Part shown: positions 16,590 through 23,066 of the stretch, one piece after another | Numbering within the stretch: position 1 is the stretch's first letter | Layout of the letters: the number at the start of each line of letters is the position of its first letter | Origin: an uncultured Eggerthellaceae bacterium | Lineage (GTDB): Bacteria; Actinomycetota; Coriobacteriia; Coriobacteriales; Eggerthellaceae | DNA: 47,933 nt | Assembly (NCBI GenBank): GCA_904420215.1 | Contig: CAJFUR010000061.1 | Coordinates: 1-47,933, forward strand | Reading direction: 5' to 3' | Translations under genes and position numbers: made by a program | The notes under the pieces: generated by a model | What the model was told of the DNA's origin: nothing | Seen by the model: only the letters and a program-made list of their open reading frames with translations | Database searches by the model: none

Positions 16590-17036
16590 ATGCGCTGTCC
16601 CGCTTGCAGTCACCTCGAGTCGAAGGTGGTCGATTCGCGCCCCTCGGAAGACGGCACCTCCATCAGGCGGCGCCGCGAGTGCTTGGACTGCGGCTACCGC
16701 TTCACCACCTACGAACGCCTGGTGGACAATCCGCTCATCGTGGTGAAGGCTGACGGCTCCTCGGAAGCCTATGACCGCCAAAAGCTCATGCGCGGCCTTC
16801 TGACGGCCTGCGCCAAGCGCCCGATCTCCCCCGAGCAGATAGGCGACGTGATAGACGACATCGAAGCCGAGCTGCGCAACGCCTCGAAGAACGAGATCGG
16901 CTCGAAGCAGCTCGGCGACATGGCGCTCGTGCGACTTGCGAAGCTCGACGACGTGGCCTACATACGCTTCGCGAGCGTATACAAGGATTTCCAAAGCGTC
17001 GGGGAGTTCGCCACGGCGCTGGAAGGACTGCGCTAA
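16590..17036 (+). CDS. nrdR: Transcriptional repressor NrdR
   Basis: NrdR represses ribonucleotide reductase genes when bound to (d)ATP. The 148-residue protein has the N-terminal zinc ribbon (MRCPACSHLESKVVDSR with CLDCGYRFTTYE) and an ATP-cone (VVKADGSSEAYDRQKLMRGL). ATG 16590 follows AAGGAG at 8 bases; the TTG in the ORF track lies in the promoter. dut starts one base after the stop codon. Pairing with dUTPase puts dNTP control and dUTP clearance on one transcript. Confidence 0.96.
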   Translation: MRCPACSHLESKVVDSRPSEDGTSIRRRRECLDCGYRFTTYERLVDNPLIVVKADGSSEAYDRQKLMRGLLTACAKRPISPEQIGDVIDDIEAELRNASKNEIGSKQLGDMALVRLAKLDDVAYIRFASVYKDFQSVGEFATALEGLR

Positions 17037-17037
17037 C

Positions 17038-17490
17038 ATGGACGCCCTTGCCGTGCCCATCAAGCGGCTCGACCCCGACCTGCCGGTTCCCGCATGTGCC
17101 TATCCGGGCGACGCCGGCATGGACCTGTATGCCGCCACGGAAGCCGAGCTGGCGCCGTTCGAGCGCGCGCTCGTGCCGTGCGGCATAGCCCTCGCGCTCC
17201 CACCGGGCTACGCCGGGCTGGTATTGCCGCGCAGCGGGTTGGCCATCAAGCGGGGCATCTCGCTGGTGAATTCCCCGGGCCTCATAGACAGCAACTACCG
17301 CGGCGAGATAAAGGCGGTGCTCGTCAACCTCGATCCGCGCGAGACTTTCCACGTAGCGCGTGGCGACCGCATCGCGCAGCTGATGGTGGTGCGCGCCGAG
17401 AACGTCGCATTCGCCACTTGCGCCGAGCTTCCTCCGAGCGAAAGGGGAGAAGGCGGCTTCGGAAGCAGCGGTGTTTCTTCCGGCATTTAG
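17038..17490 (+). CDS. dut: dUTP diphosphatase (dUTPase)
   Basis: This trimeric enzyme hydrolyses dUTP to dUMP and PPi. All five motifs are visible in the 150 residues: DAGMDLYA (1), LPRSGLAIK (2), GLIDSNYRGEI (3), RGDRIAQLMV (4) and the Gly-rich RGEGGFGSSGV (5). The start is the ATG immediately after the nrdR stop. The gene is followed by about 600 bases without a credible gene. Confidence 0.96.
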   Translation: MDALAVPIKRLDPDLPVPACAYPGDAGMDLYAATEAELAPFERALVPCGIALALPPGYAGLVLPRSGLAIKRGISLVNSPGLIDSNYRGEIKAVLVNLDPRETFHVARGDRIAQLMVVRAENVAFATCAELPPSERGEGGFGSSGVSSGI

Positions 17491-17661
17491 GGCGGCTGGC
17501 GCAGGCATTTGCAGCGTGCCAAGTGGCCGTCGGCCGCGTAGCAAAGGCTGAAACACGCCAAGCGGCTATGGGCGCCGCGCAGCAAACGCTCGAGCGTGCC
17601 GCGCAGCCGACAATCGCACGTTAGGTGGTCGCAGCATGTCGTGCTTGCCTGTTCGCCGTAC

Positions 17662-17676
17662 TTAGAGTTACTCTAA
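17662..17676. repeat. MerR-type operator palindrome, copy 1
   Basis: TTAGAGTTACTCTAA, a perfect 7-1-7 palindrome. The GAGT...ACTC core resembles operators of MerR-family regulators, and a MerR gene lies 420 bases downstream. Confidence 0.7.
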
Positions 17677-17829
17677 CCGCATTCGCTCCGCTGTGGAGAA
17701 GGGCGGGGCGAGTGGCGGCAAGAGCCAAGAGCAGAAAGGGAAACGTGCGAATCCCCGGCCGGCAGGTGCAACTTCCTGCCAAGAACGCCCCGTACGTCGA
17801 TGCGGACGGCGGGTTGCCGGATTCAATAC

Positions 17830-17844
17830 TTCGAGTAACTCTAA
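17830..17844. repeat. MerR-type operator palindrome, copy 2
   Basis: TTCGAGTAACTCTAA, the same palindrome with one arm mismatch and inverted centre. Confidence 0.6.
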
Positions 17845-17878
17845 GTTATTTTCGCGCAATGGTTGCCGAATTCGATGC

Positions 17879-17893
17879 TTAGAGTTACTCTAA
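17879..17893. repeat. MerR-type operator palindrome, copy 3
   Basis: TTAGAGTTACTCTAA, identical to copy 1 and extended by GC...GC to a longer palindrome (GCTTAGAGTTACTCTAAGC). Confidence 0.7.
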
Positions 17894-17921
17894 GCATATG
17901 ACACGCAAGCAACGAAGGCCA

Positions 17922-17936
17922 TTAGAGTTACTCTAA
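17922..17936. repeat. MerR-type operator palindrome, copy 4
   Basis: TTAGAGTTACTCTAA, identical to copies 1 and 3, 43 bases after copy 3. Confidence 0.7.
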
Positions 17937-17952
17937 GCACAGATGGGAGCCG

Positions 17953-18020
17953 TTGGGGTTGCCCTAAGCGCAGAGCAGGCCTTGGCAGGAGCATCCCAAA
18001 CACCGTTGGAGCAACCCCAA
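17953..18020. repeat. Two diverged palindrome copies (5 and 6)
   Basis: TTGGGGTTGCCCTAA (17953-17967) differs from copy 1 only by transitions. TTGGAGCAACCCCAA (18006-18020) is a further relative. They continue the array to within about 70 bases of the MerR start. Confidence 0.5.
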
Positions 18021-18092
18021 ATCGGCCACGGAGCGCTCCGGCTGCAAAAGACGGAAGGCGCCCGCCGATGCGGCGCTGCAGAAAGGAACCCC

Positions 18093-18527
18093 ATGCCCAG
18101 CGACCACGAAGCTCCCGATGAACAGCCCGCCAACTCCGCCACACCGGCCGAATCCGCGCGTTTCGGCATTGGCGAAGTCTCCGACATGACTGGCATATCG
18201 GCATTCACGCTGCGCTACTACGACAAGTGCGGATTCTTTCCCGGCCTCGCGCGCGACAAGCGCGGCGTGCGCTCTTTTTCCCATGCCGACATCGAGCAGT
18301 TGCATCTGGTCGAGGCCCTGCGGAAAAGCGGGCTTTCCATCGAGGGCATCCAGTACTACGTCCGCCTTGCCAAGCGCGGCCCATCCACCGCAGGCGAGCG
18401 CCTGTCCATCCTGCAAGAACGCGAGACGGCCCTCGCGTATCAACGGGACGAGATCGAGCTGCAGATCCGCCGCCTGCATGCCGCGGCCGTGGATTTATCG
18501 CTGAAGCTCGATGAGAGGCATCCGTGA
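18093..18527 (+). CDS. MerR family transcriptional regulator
   Basis: The 144-residue protein has a MerR winged helix (GIGEVSDMTGISAFTLRYYDKCGFFPG, then DIEQLHLVEALRKSGLSIEGI) and a C-terminal coiled coil for dimerisation. It lacks the Cys-rich metal-binding tail of MerR/CueR. This places it among short effector-less or aldehyde/quinone-type members (NmlR/AdhR-like), an inference. ATG 18093 has AAAGGA 6 bases upstream; the ORF-track start is in the repeat array. The palindrome array upstream probably binds this regulator. A small membrane protein gene follows 154 bases later and may be its target. Confidence 0.88.
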   Translation: MPSDHEAPDEQPANSATPAESARFGIGEVSDMTGISAFTLRYYDKCGFFPGLARDKRGVRSFSHADIEQLHLVEALRKSGLSIEGIQYYVRLAKRGPSTAGERLSILQERETALAYQRDEIELQIRRLHAAAVDLSLKLDERHP

Positions 18528-18681
18528 ATGCTATAGTTGGCAATGCGGTCATGGAAAACGCTTCTTTCCGCGACCTGGGAGTCATCCGAAGGCAAAACGG
18601 GGCCTTAGAACGGCTCTCAGAGCCTCGTTTATAAAACCGCAGATCAATCGTGGTGTTTTTCGAAGAGATGGGAGCGATGCT

Positions 18682-19104
18682 ATGTCCGAGGGCGAAAATC
18701 AGCAGCCGGCGCCTCCTCATGGCTATCAACCGAACGCCTTCGACGTCAAGAACCTGCAGACGGCGCGCACCCTCATCGTGTTCGCGAGCATAGCGGGACC
18801 CGTTTCGCTGCTCATTGGCGGGATGCTCCTGAGCGGCGCCGGCATCGTGTGCGGCATCGTCGCATGGCGCAAACTCAAAACCCTCGAAAGCCGCGACACC
18901 GAAGTGGCCGGATTCGCCAGACAGATGAAGAAGCCCTGCACGGTAGCGTTTGTCATGTGCGGAATCGCATTCGTCCTCAACACGGTGAATTTCGTCGTCA
19001 CCATGTCCGCCATGCTCGCCATGATCGAAAGCGGAGAATTCGTCGAACTCATGGCCGACATGGCCGGCGGCACTGCCGGCACGGACGCCTCGACGTGGGG
19101 ATAG
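18682..19104 (+). CDS. Small multi-pass membrane protein, unknown function
   Basis: The 140-residue product has two or three hydrophobic helices (TLIVFASIAGPVSLLIGGML; GAGIVCGIVAW; TVAFVMCGIAFVLNTVNFVV) joined by a charged loop. The polar Pro/Gln-rich N-terminus (GENQQPAPPHGYQPNAF) is probably cytosolic. It resembles the general DUF4190-like pattern of small membrane proteins, but I cannot assign a family. ATG 18682 follows GGGAG at 7 bases. A terminator-like hairpin follows. Confidence 0.65.
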   Translation: MSEGENQQPAPPHGYQPNAFDVKNLQTARTLIVFASIAGPVSLLIGGMLLSGAGIVCGIVAWRKLKTLESRDTEVAGFARQMKKPCTVAFVMCGIAFVLNTVNFVVTMSAMLAMIESGEFVELMADMAGGTAGTDASTWG

Positions 19105-19133
19105 AAACCTACTTGGCTACGTGGGAAAACAAT

Positions 19134-19158
19134 AAAGCCCAGCTTTTCGGGCCGGGCT
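19134..19158 (+). terminator. Probable terminator after the small membrane protein
   Basis: AAGCCCAGC pairs with GCCGGGCTT (one mismatch) over a TTTTCGG loop. There is no long T-run after it. Confidence 0.45.
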
Positions 19159-19287
19159 TATCGTAGTTTACAAACTAATATGAATTATTGATAATATATG
19201 TTATGTAAAGTAAAAGGGAAATTATGTAAAGCATCGAGGTGAAGGGCTTGGCTTTAATAAGTTCGCGCGACTGCTAGGAGAAAATCT
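19159..19287. other. AT-rich stretch
   Basis: Conspicuously AT-rich compared with its surroundings (for example TATGAATTATTGATAATATA). It ends just before the ribosome binding site of a truncated ORF. It may hold that ORF's promoter or be foreign DNA. Confidence 0.5.
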
Positions 19288-19485
19288 ATGCGCGCGAAAG
19301 TCAAGGCTGTTTGTCTGAGTATTGAGAAGAACGACTTTACGAAGAAGGGCACGGGCGAAGTTATCACGTACCGCCGGGCCAAGTTCTCGGTGCGCGGCAC
19401 CACCGAGGTCAAACGTCTTCCGGGAACACGAACAGGTCTTCTATGGACGCGCCCACGGCGCGCGAAACATCAACCGCCAGCTTGA
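19288..19485 (+). pseudogene. Truncated ORF of unknown family (likely remnant)
   Basis: AGGAG precedes the ATG, and the first 40 residues (MRAKVKAVCLSIEKNDFTKK, then GEVITYRRAKFSVRGTTEV) look like a genuine N-terminus. From about 19409 the frame runs antisense through the XRE gene and becomes Arg/Pro-rich shadow sequence. The likely reading is that a gene starting in the AT-rich segment was cut off where the XRE pair joined. The family is not recognised; a mobile-element origin is a guess. Confidence 0.45.
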
Positions 19486-19618
19486 GCGAAGGATTGTACT
19501 TCCCCGCCTCCAAGCGGCTTATCGTTTCCCTGCGCACGCGGACGAGGATGGCCAACTCGTCTTGCGTGAGGCCCGCCATCTGGCGGTACCTCTTGAGGTT
19601 GCAGGTGAATTCGCCCAT
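19409..19618 (-). CDS. XRE family helix-turn-helix regulator
   Basis: The 69-residue protein is a complete Cro/C1-type HTH: NLKRYRQMAGLTQDELAILV, then VRRETISRLEAGKYNPSLKLA and IEDLFVF. This compact form is typical of regulators paired with a small membrane protein. It starts 11 bases after the stop of that membrane protein gene on the same strand, so the two form an operon. An AT-rich operator-like region with inverted GTGATA/TATCAC lies upstream of the pair. Confidence 0.88.
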   Translation of the reverse strand: MGEFTCNLKRYRQMAGLTQDELAILVRVRRETISRLEAGKYNPSLKLAVDVSRAVGASIEDLFVFPEDV

Positions 19619-19629
19619 GGGATCCTACC

Positions 19630-19992
19630 CTATGACGCCTCGTAGATGCGGAATGCTATGGCATAGGAGAACAGCGACGCCGTCCAACCGAATGCGGCCG
19701 CAAGCACGGCGCCTTCGCCGTCTCCAAGGGAGTTCGCGGCCACGAAGCCCGTCAGGAGCACCGCGCACGCCGCCACGCGAAACGCCACAGCCGAAGCCCT
19801 TCGCGAATTCTCCCTCCACCGCTCATCGGGATACTCGTAGTTGATCCTGCCCAGAACGAAGAAGGAAAAGAAGGCGAAGAACGAGAAATAGAACAGGTCG
19901 CCCGGATTCCCCGTTGCGAAATAGCGCAGGCCGACAAAGCCCACCAGACCGGCGAACCCCCCGAAATTGAGCAACGCGTTCCTGATGCGCAT
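19630..19992 (-). CDS. Small membrane protein paired with an XRE regulator
   Basis: The 120-residue product has about four hydrophobic segments (LLNFGGFAGLVGFVGL; LFYFSFFAFFSFFVLG; AFRVAACAVLLTGFVAA; VLAAAFGWTASLFSYAIAF) and the loop GRINYEYPDERWRENSRRAS. Small membrane proteins with this kind of loop commonly accompany XRE regulators; the function is unknown. GGAAGGGGG lies upstream of the ATG. It is the first gene of the two-gene minus-strand operon. Confidence 0.75.
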   Translation of the reverse strand: MRIRNALLNFGGFAGLVGFVGLRYFATGNPGDLFYFSFFAFFSFFVLGRINYEYPDERWRENSRRASAVAFRVAACAVLLTGFVAANSLGDGEGAVLAAAFGWTASLFSYAIAFRIYEAS

Positions 19993-20023
19993 GGCCGCCC
20001 CCTTCCGCCTCTCCTATGTTCGC

Positions 20024-20068
20024 ACATGTGATAAATACATCATATTACGAGATAAATATATCACATAA
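20024..20068 (-). promoter_or_regulatory. Probable operator/promoter of the XRE operon
   Basis: AT-rich island with inverted GTGATA (20028-20033) and TATCAC (20059-20064), and on the minus strand two TATTTATC direct repeats 21 bases apart flanking TATGAT, a possible -10. The layout suits autoregulation by the XRE protein. Confidence 0.45.
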
Positions 20069-20515
20069 TGAGAAAAGCGGCAACGAATGCTGCCGCAGAA
20101 CAGGCGGCGCGCGGAACAATTGGCAACCTCAGACACTTTTCGCGCCGAGAACCACCGGGACACGGGCCAAAATGCGAGTTAAAGTATCGTCATCAAGTCC
20201 CCTGTTTCGCGAGTGCGTCTTTTCCTGTCTTCACGTTCCGGTCCGTAGCCCGAATTGCCTCACCCCTTTCCTGTGCCCCACTACGTACTCCCCCCACCCT
20301 TATGGGATTCAAGAAGTATGCAGGAAAGAAGAAAACGCCTTCAATCTAACGAACTAGTGGAAAACTCGCATGCGAATACCGCCCGCTCACATGCGGCTCC
20401 CCCAAGGAGTCGCCAACGATACTCCTGCACCAGCCGTGTTTGTTTCTTGACTTATCCTTCCATGTCCGTCATTCTCATGCAGAGGCGAAGGATCGGAGGG
20501 GGTGAATTTGCCCAC
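20069..20515. other. Intergenic region ahead of sensor kinase 1
   Basis: About 450 bases without a credible gene. The ORF-track start of the kinase at 20255 runs through it in a non-conserved frame. No hairpin or clear promoter stood out. Confidence 0.4.
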
Positions 20516-22207
20516 ATGAAAAAGCATAGGCTCCATTATCATCTGGCATTGCCCGTTACGGCCATCATCGTGACATTATTGCTAGTCAACATCGTTCTCA
20601 GCTCGTGCCTACAGCGGCAACAAGCAGAAAACACCATGCGCGACCAAGCCTACATCCTCTCGCAAGACATGGCCGCCATTTGGGATTTCATCTCCGTCAA
20701 TCAAAACCGGATCAACTACGACCGGGACGGCGTCTACAACCAGAAAGGACTCTACTGCTCGAAGGCAGGCCTGTCTGTCGGCGCGTTGTTTTCGAAGCGT
20801 ACCGATTACGTCATCAGGTATGCCGCATTGAACCCGAGAAGCGAGCAGAACCGTGCTGATGACTTCGAGATGGAGGCGCTCGTCGCCTTCTCGGACGATC
20901 CGAGTCTCGAAGAGTACACGACCTTTGGGGAGATGCAGGGAGAGGAAGGTCGCTATTTCCGGTACGCCGCCCCGCTGCGCATGGACGAGACATGCGAAAG
21001 CTGTCATGGAGGCGTTGCCGGCGAAATAGACGAAACGGGATATCCGAAAGAGGGCTTTGTTGATGGCGATCTGGTTGGCATCATCAGTATCGCCACACCC
21101 ACCAGGCAATTCGAGCAGAATTACTTCGACAATGCGTTGTTGCAGGGCGTGTTCCTCGTGGTCCTGTCAGTGGGCTGCATGGTCGCAAGCTACTGGTTCA
21201 TCCAGAAATACGTGTCGAGGCCGCTCGGAAAGCTGGAACGGGCAATAGAGCAGTCCGGCACCGATCGCTCATATGGGCAATTGGACGCCGAAGCGATTGG
21301 GGCGAAGGGGGAAATAAGCAGCCTAGTCTCTTTCTTCAACGATGCTTCAAGGAAGCTCGAAGCCGTTCATTTGGGACTCGAATCGGAGGTGTCGAAGAGA
21401 ACCCTCGACTTGAAATCCGCAAACGCCCTTCTGGCCTCGCAAGCCGAAAAATTGGAAGCGCTGAACAGGCGCCTGAAGGCCGACAGCCGATACAAGTCGC
21501 ATTATTTCACCATGATGAGCCACGAGCTTAAAACGCCTCTCACGGCCATCATCGCATATGCGAACATCCTCCGTGAAGCGAATGATTCGGGAAGCGCCTT
21601 GGACGCGGATGCGATAGAGGCCATCGCCAGCAATTCACGCGACCTCCTGCGACTTATCGAGAACATCTTGGAATCGGCGAAACTCGAAGCGGGCAAAACC
21701 TCGCTCGACATGCAGGTGGTCGATGCCGACGAGGTGTTCTACCATTTGGAGTCTTCGCTGGCATCGCTGGCCGCCGAACGCAACCTCGTCCTATCGTTTT
21801 TCAAGTCCAAGAGCATGCCGCTGTTCCTTGCCGACTCGGTCAAGTTGTCCCATATTCTGGAAAACCTGATCAGCAATGCAGTCAAGCACACGCCGGACAA
21901 CGGCTGCGTCGTCGTCGAGGCCTATCATCACAAGAAGGACGAGACCATAAGGTTCCGCGTCATCGACAGCGGCACGGGCATACCGGAAAAGGAACAGCAT
22001 GCGATCTTCGAGGAATTCGTGCAGGCGAGCGACCACATGGACAGACCCACAAGCGGCAGCGGCCTAGGGCTCGCCTTGGCGAAGGAATACGCGGAACTGC
22101 ATGGGGGATCCATTCAAGTAAAGAGCGCAGTGGGGGAAGGCAGCATCTTCACGGTCGTCCTCCCCTATGTCGCCGTGGCGTCCGGAGAGGGGGAAGGCGA
22201 TGTCTAG
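20516..22207 (+). CDS. Heme-c-type sensor histidine kinase (module 1)
   Basis: The 563-residue kinase has a first membrane helix (about 8-30) and an extracytoplasmic Tll0287-like/DUF3365 domain with a covalent heme motif CESCH (160-164) followed by GG. A second helix (about 209-229), HAMP and coiled coil come next. The catalytic core has SHELKTP (phospho-His336), N box NLISNAVKHTPDNG, G1 DSGTGIP and G2 GSGLGLALAKEYAEL. It probably senses redox, gas or quinone state through heme and phosphorylates the overlapping response regulator. ATG 20516 is preceded by GGAGGGGG at a slightly long distance; in-frame ATGs at 20462 and 20477 are alternatives. It is a close architectural twin of the kinase at 28070-29761. 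Confidence 0.9.
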   Translation: MKKHRLHYHLALPVTAIIVTLLLVNIVLSSCLQRQQAENTMRDQAYILSQDMAAIWDFISVNQNRINYDRDGVYNQKGLYCSKAGLSVGALFSKRTDYVIRYAALNPRSEQNRADDFEMEALVAFSDDPSLEEYTTFGEMQGEEGRYFRYAAPLRMDETCESCHGGVAGEIDETGYPKEGFVDGDLVGIISIATPTRQFEQNYFDNALLQGVFLVVLSVGCMVASYWFIQKYVSRPLGKLERAIEQSGTDRSYGQLDAEAIGAKGEISSLVSFFNDASRKLEAVHLGLESEVSKRTLDLKSANALLASQAEKLEALNRRLKADSRYKSHYFTMMSHELKTPLTAIIAYANILREANDSGSALDADAIEAIASNSRDLLRLIENILESAKLEAGKTSLDMQVVDADEVFYHLESSLASLAAERNLVLSFFKSKSMPLFLADSVKLSHILENLISNAVKHTPDNGCVVVEAYHHKKDETIRFRVIDSGTGIPEKEQHAIFEEFVQASDHMDRPTSGSGLGLALAKEYAELHGGSIQVKSAVGEGSIFTVVLPYVAVASGEGEGDV

Positions 22208-22889
22208 CAGCATCCTTGTGGCCGACGACGAACCTAGCGTGCTCAAAGTGGTGAAGTATTACGCGGAAAAGAACGGATACCGGGTCTATACCGCCTCCGA
22301 TGGGGAGCAGGCTTTGGGTATCTTCCAAGATGCAACTCCCGATCTGGTCGTTCTAGACGTCATGATGCCGGGACTCAATGGATTCGAAGTTTGCGAGGCA
22401 ATCCGAGAAACCGATGCCAGAGTTCCCGTGATCTTCCTCACGGCAAAGGGCGATCTGGTTGACAAGGGCATGGGGTTCAAATTGGGAGCGGACGACTATG
22501 TGACAAAGCCCTTCGAACCCGAAGAATTGATCATGAGGATAAGGACATGCCTGCGCAGGCGCGATGCGTTTCCGGCGGCAAGAAAGAATCCGGACGTGAT
22601 CGACCTAGGCGACCTTTCCGTCAACTTGGACTCGAAAACCGTGGCAGTCCGCGGTGCGGGAGTGTCTCTGACGGCAAAGGAGTTCGATCTGCTGGCGTTC
22701 CTCGCGCAGCATCCGGCGGAGGCGATTTCCCGCGTGCGTCTTTTGCAGGGTGTATGGGGAGAAGACTACATAGGCGATCCCGGTGTCGTTGCGGTGGTTG
22801 TTCGCAAGGTCAGAGAAAAGATAGAGGAGAATCCGGCCAAACCGTGTCATCTGATCACCGAATGGGGATACGGATACCGACTCGTGTGA
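22200..22889 (+). CDS. OmpR/PhoB-type response regulator (module 1)
   Basis: The 229-residue protein has a receiver domain with acidic pair DDE near residue 9, phospho-acceptor D53 (VVLDVMMPG) and the conserved Lys in VTKPFEPEEL. A C-terminal winged helix follows (LTAKEFDLLAFLAQHP, GVVAVVVRKVREKIEENP, TEWGYGYRLV). Its ATG lies inside the kinase gene with an 8-base overlap, so the two are translationally coupled. The next gene is a molybdopterin oxidoreductase 177 bases away, whose upstream region carries phased CTTAAT repeats suited to OmpR-type binding. It is the probable activator of that gene. Confidence 0.95.
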   Translation: MSSSILVADDEPSVLKVVKYYAEKNGYRVYTASDGEQALGIFQDATPDLVVLDVMMPGLNGFEVCEAIRETDARVPVIFLTAKGDLVDKGMGFKLGADDYVTKPFEPEELIMRIRTCLRRRDAFPAARKNPDVIDLGDLSVNLDSKTVAVRGAGVSLTAKEFDLLAFLAQHPAEAISRVRLLQGVWGEDYIGDPGVVAVVVRKVREKIEENPAKPCHLITEWGYGYRLV

Positions 22890-22954
22890 CCGCATTCCCC
22901 GTCGTCTCGGAAATTCGGGAAGCCCGACATCCCGTTCGTCGCATTTCGCCCGCT

Positions 22955-22992
22955 CTTAATAATTCGTAATAATTCTTAATGAGTCCCTTAAT
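22955..22992 (+). promoter_or_regulatory. Phased CTTAAT repeats upstream of oxidoreductase 1
   Basis: CTTAAT at 22955, 22975 and 22987, with a variant CGTAAT at 22965, gives spacings of about one helical turn. Tandem direct repeats like this are typical OmpR/PhoB-family binding sites, located about 75-110 bases upstream of the start codon. Confidence 0.5.
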
Positions 22993-23066
22993 ATCTGGCA
23001 CTGGCCGCGTTGATAGCCTATCTCCAATGAGTTGACGCTAGGGAGAGCGTTGGTTAGGAGGGTCTT

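Larger units (their letters stand above)
17491..18092. other. Intergenic region carrying an operator-like palindrome array
   Basis: About 600 bases between dut and the MerR gene. The only ORFs are short and run through the repeats, so I treat the region as non-coding. It contains four close copies of a 15-base palindrome and two decayed ones (annotated separately), plus a GGCAGG...CCTGCC hairpin near 17760. Confidence 0.6.

Noticed and set aside
17625-17882. 85-residue ORF in the MerR palindrome region
   Set aside because: Its coding frame runs through the palindromes (repeated ILRVTL-like stretches), has no ribosome binding site and matches nothing recognisable.
17662-18020. Possible CRISPR array
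   Set aside because: The repeats are short 15-base palindromes with irregular spacing of 31-168 bases and no cas genes; operators are a better explanation.
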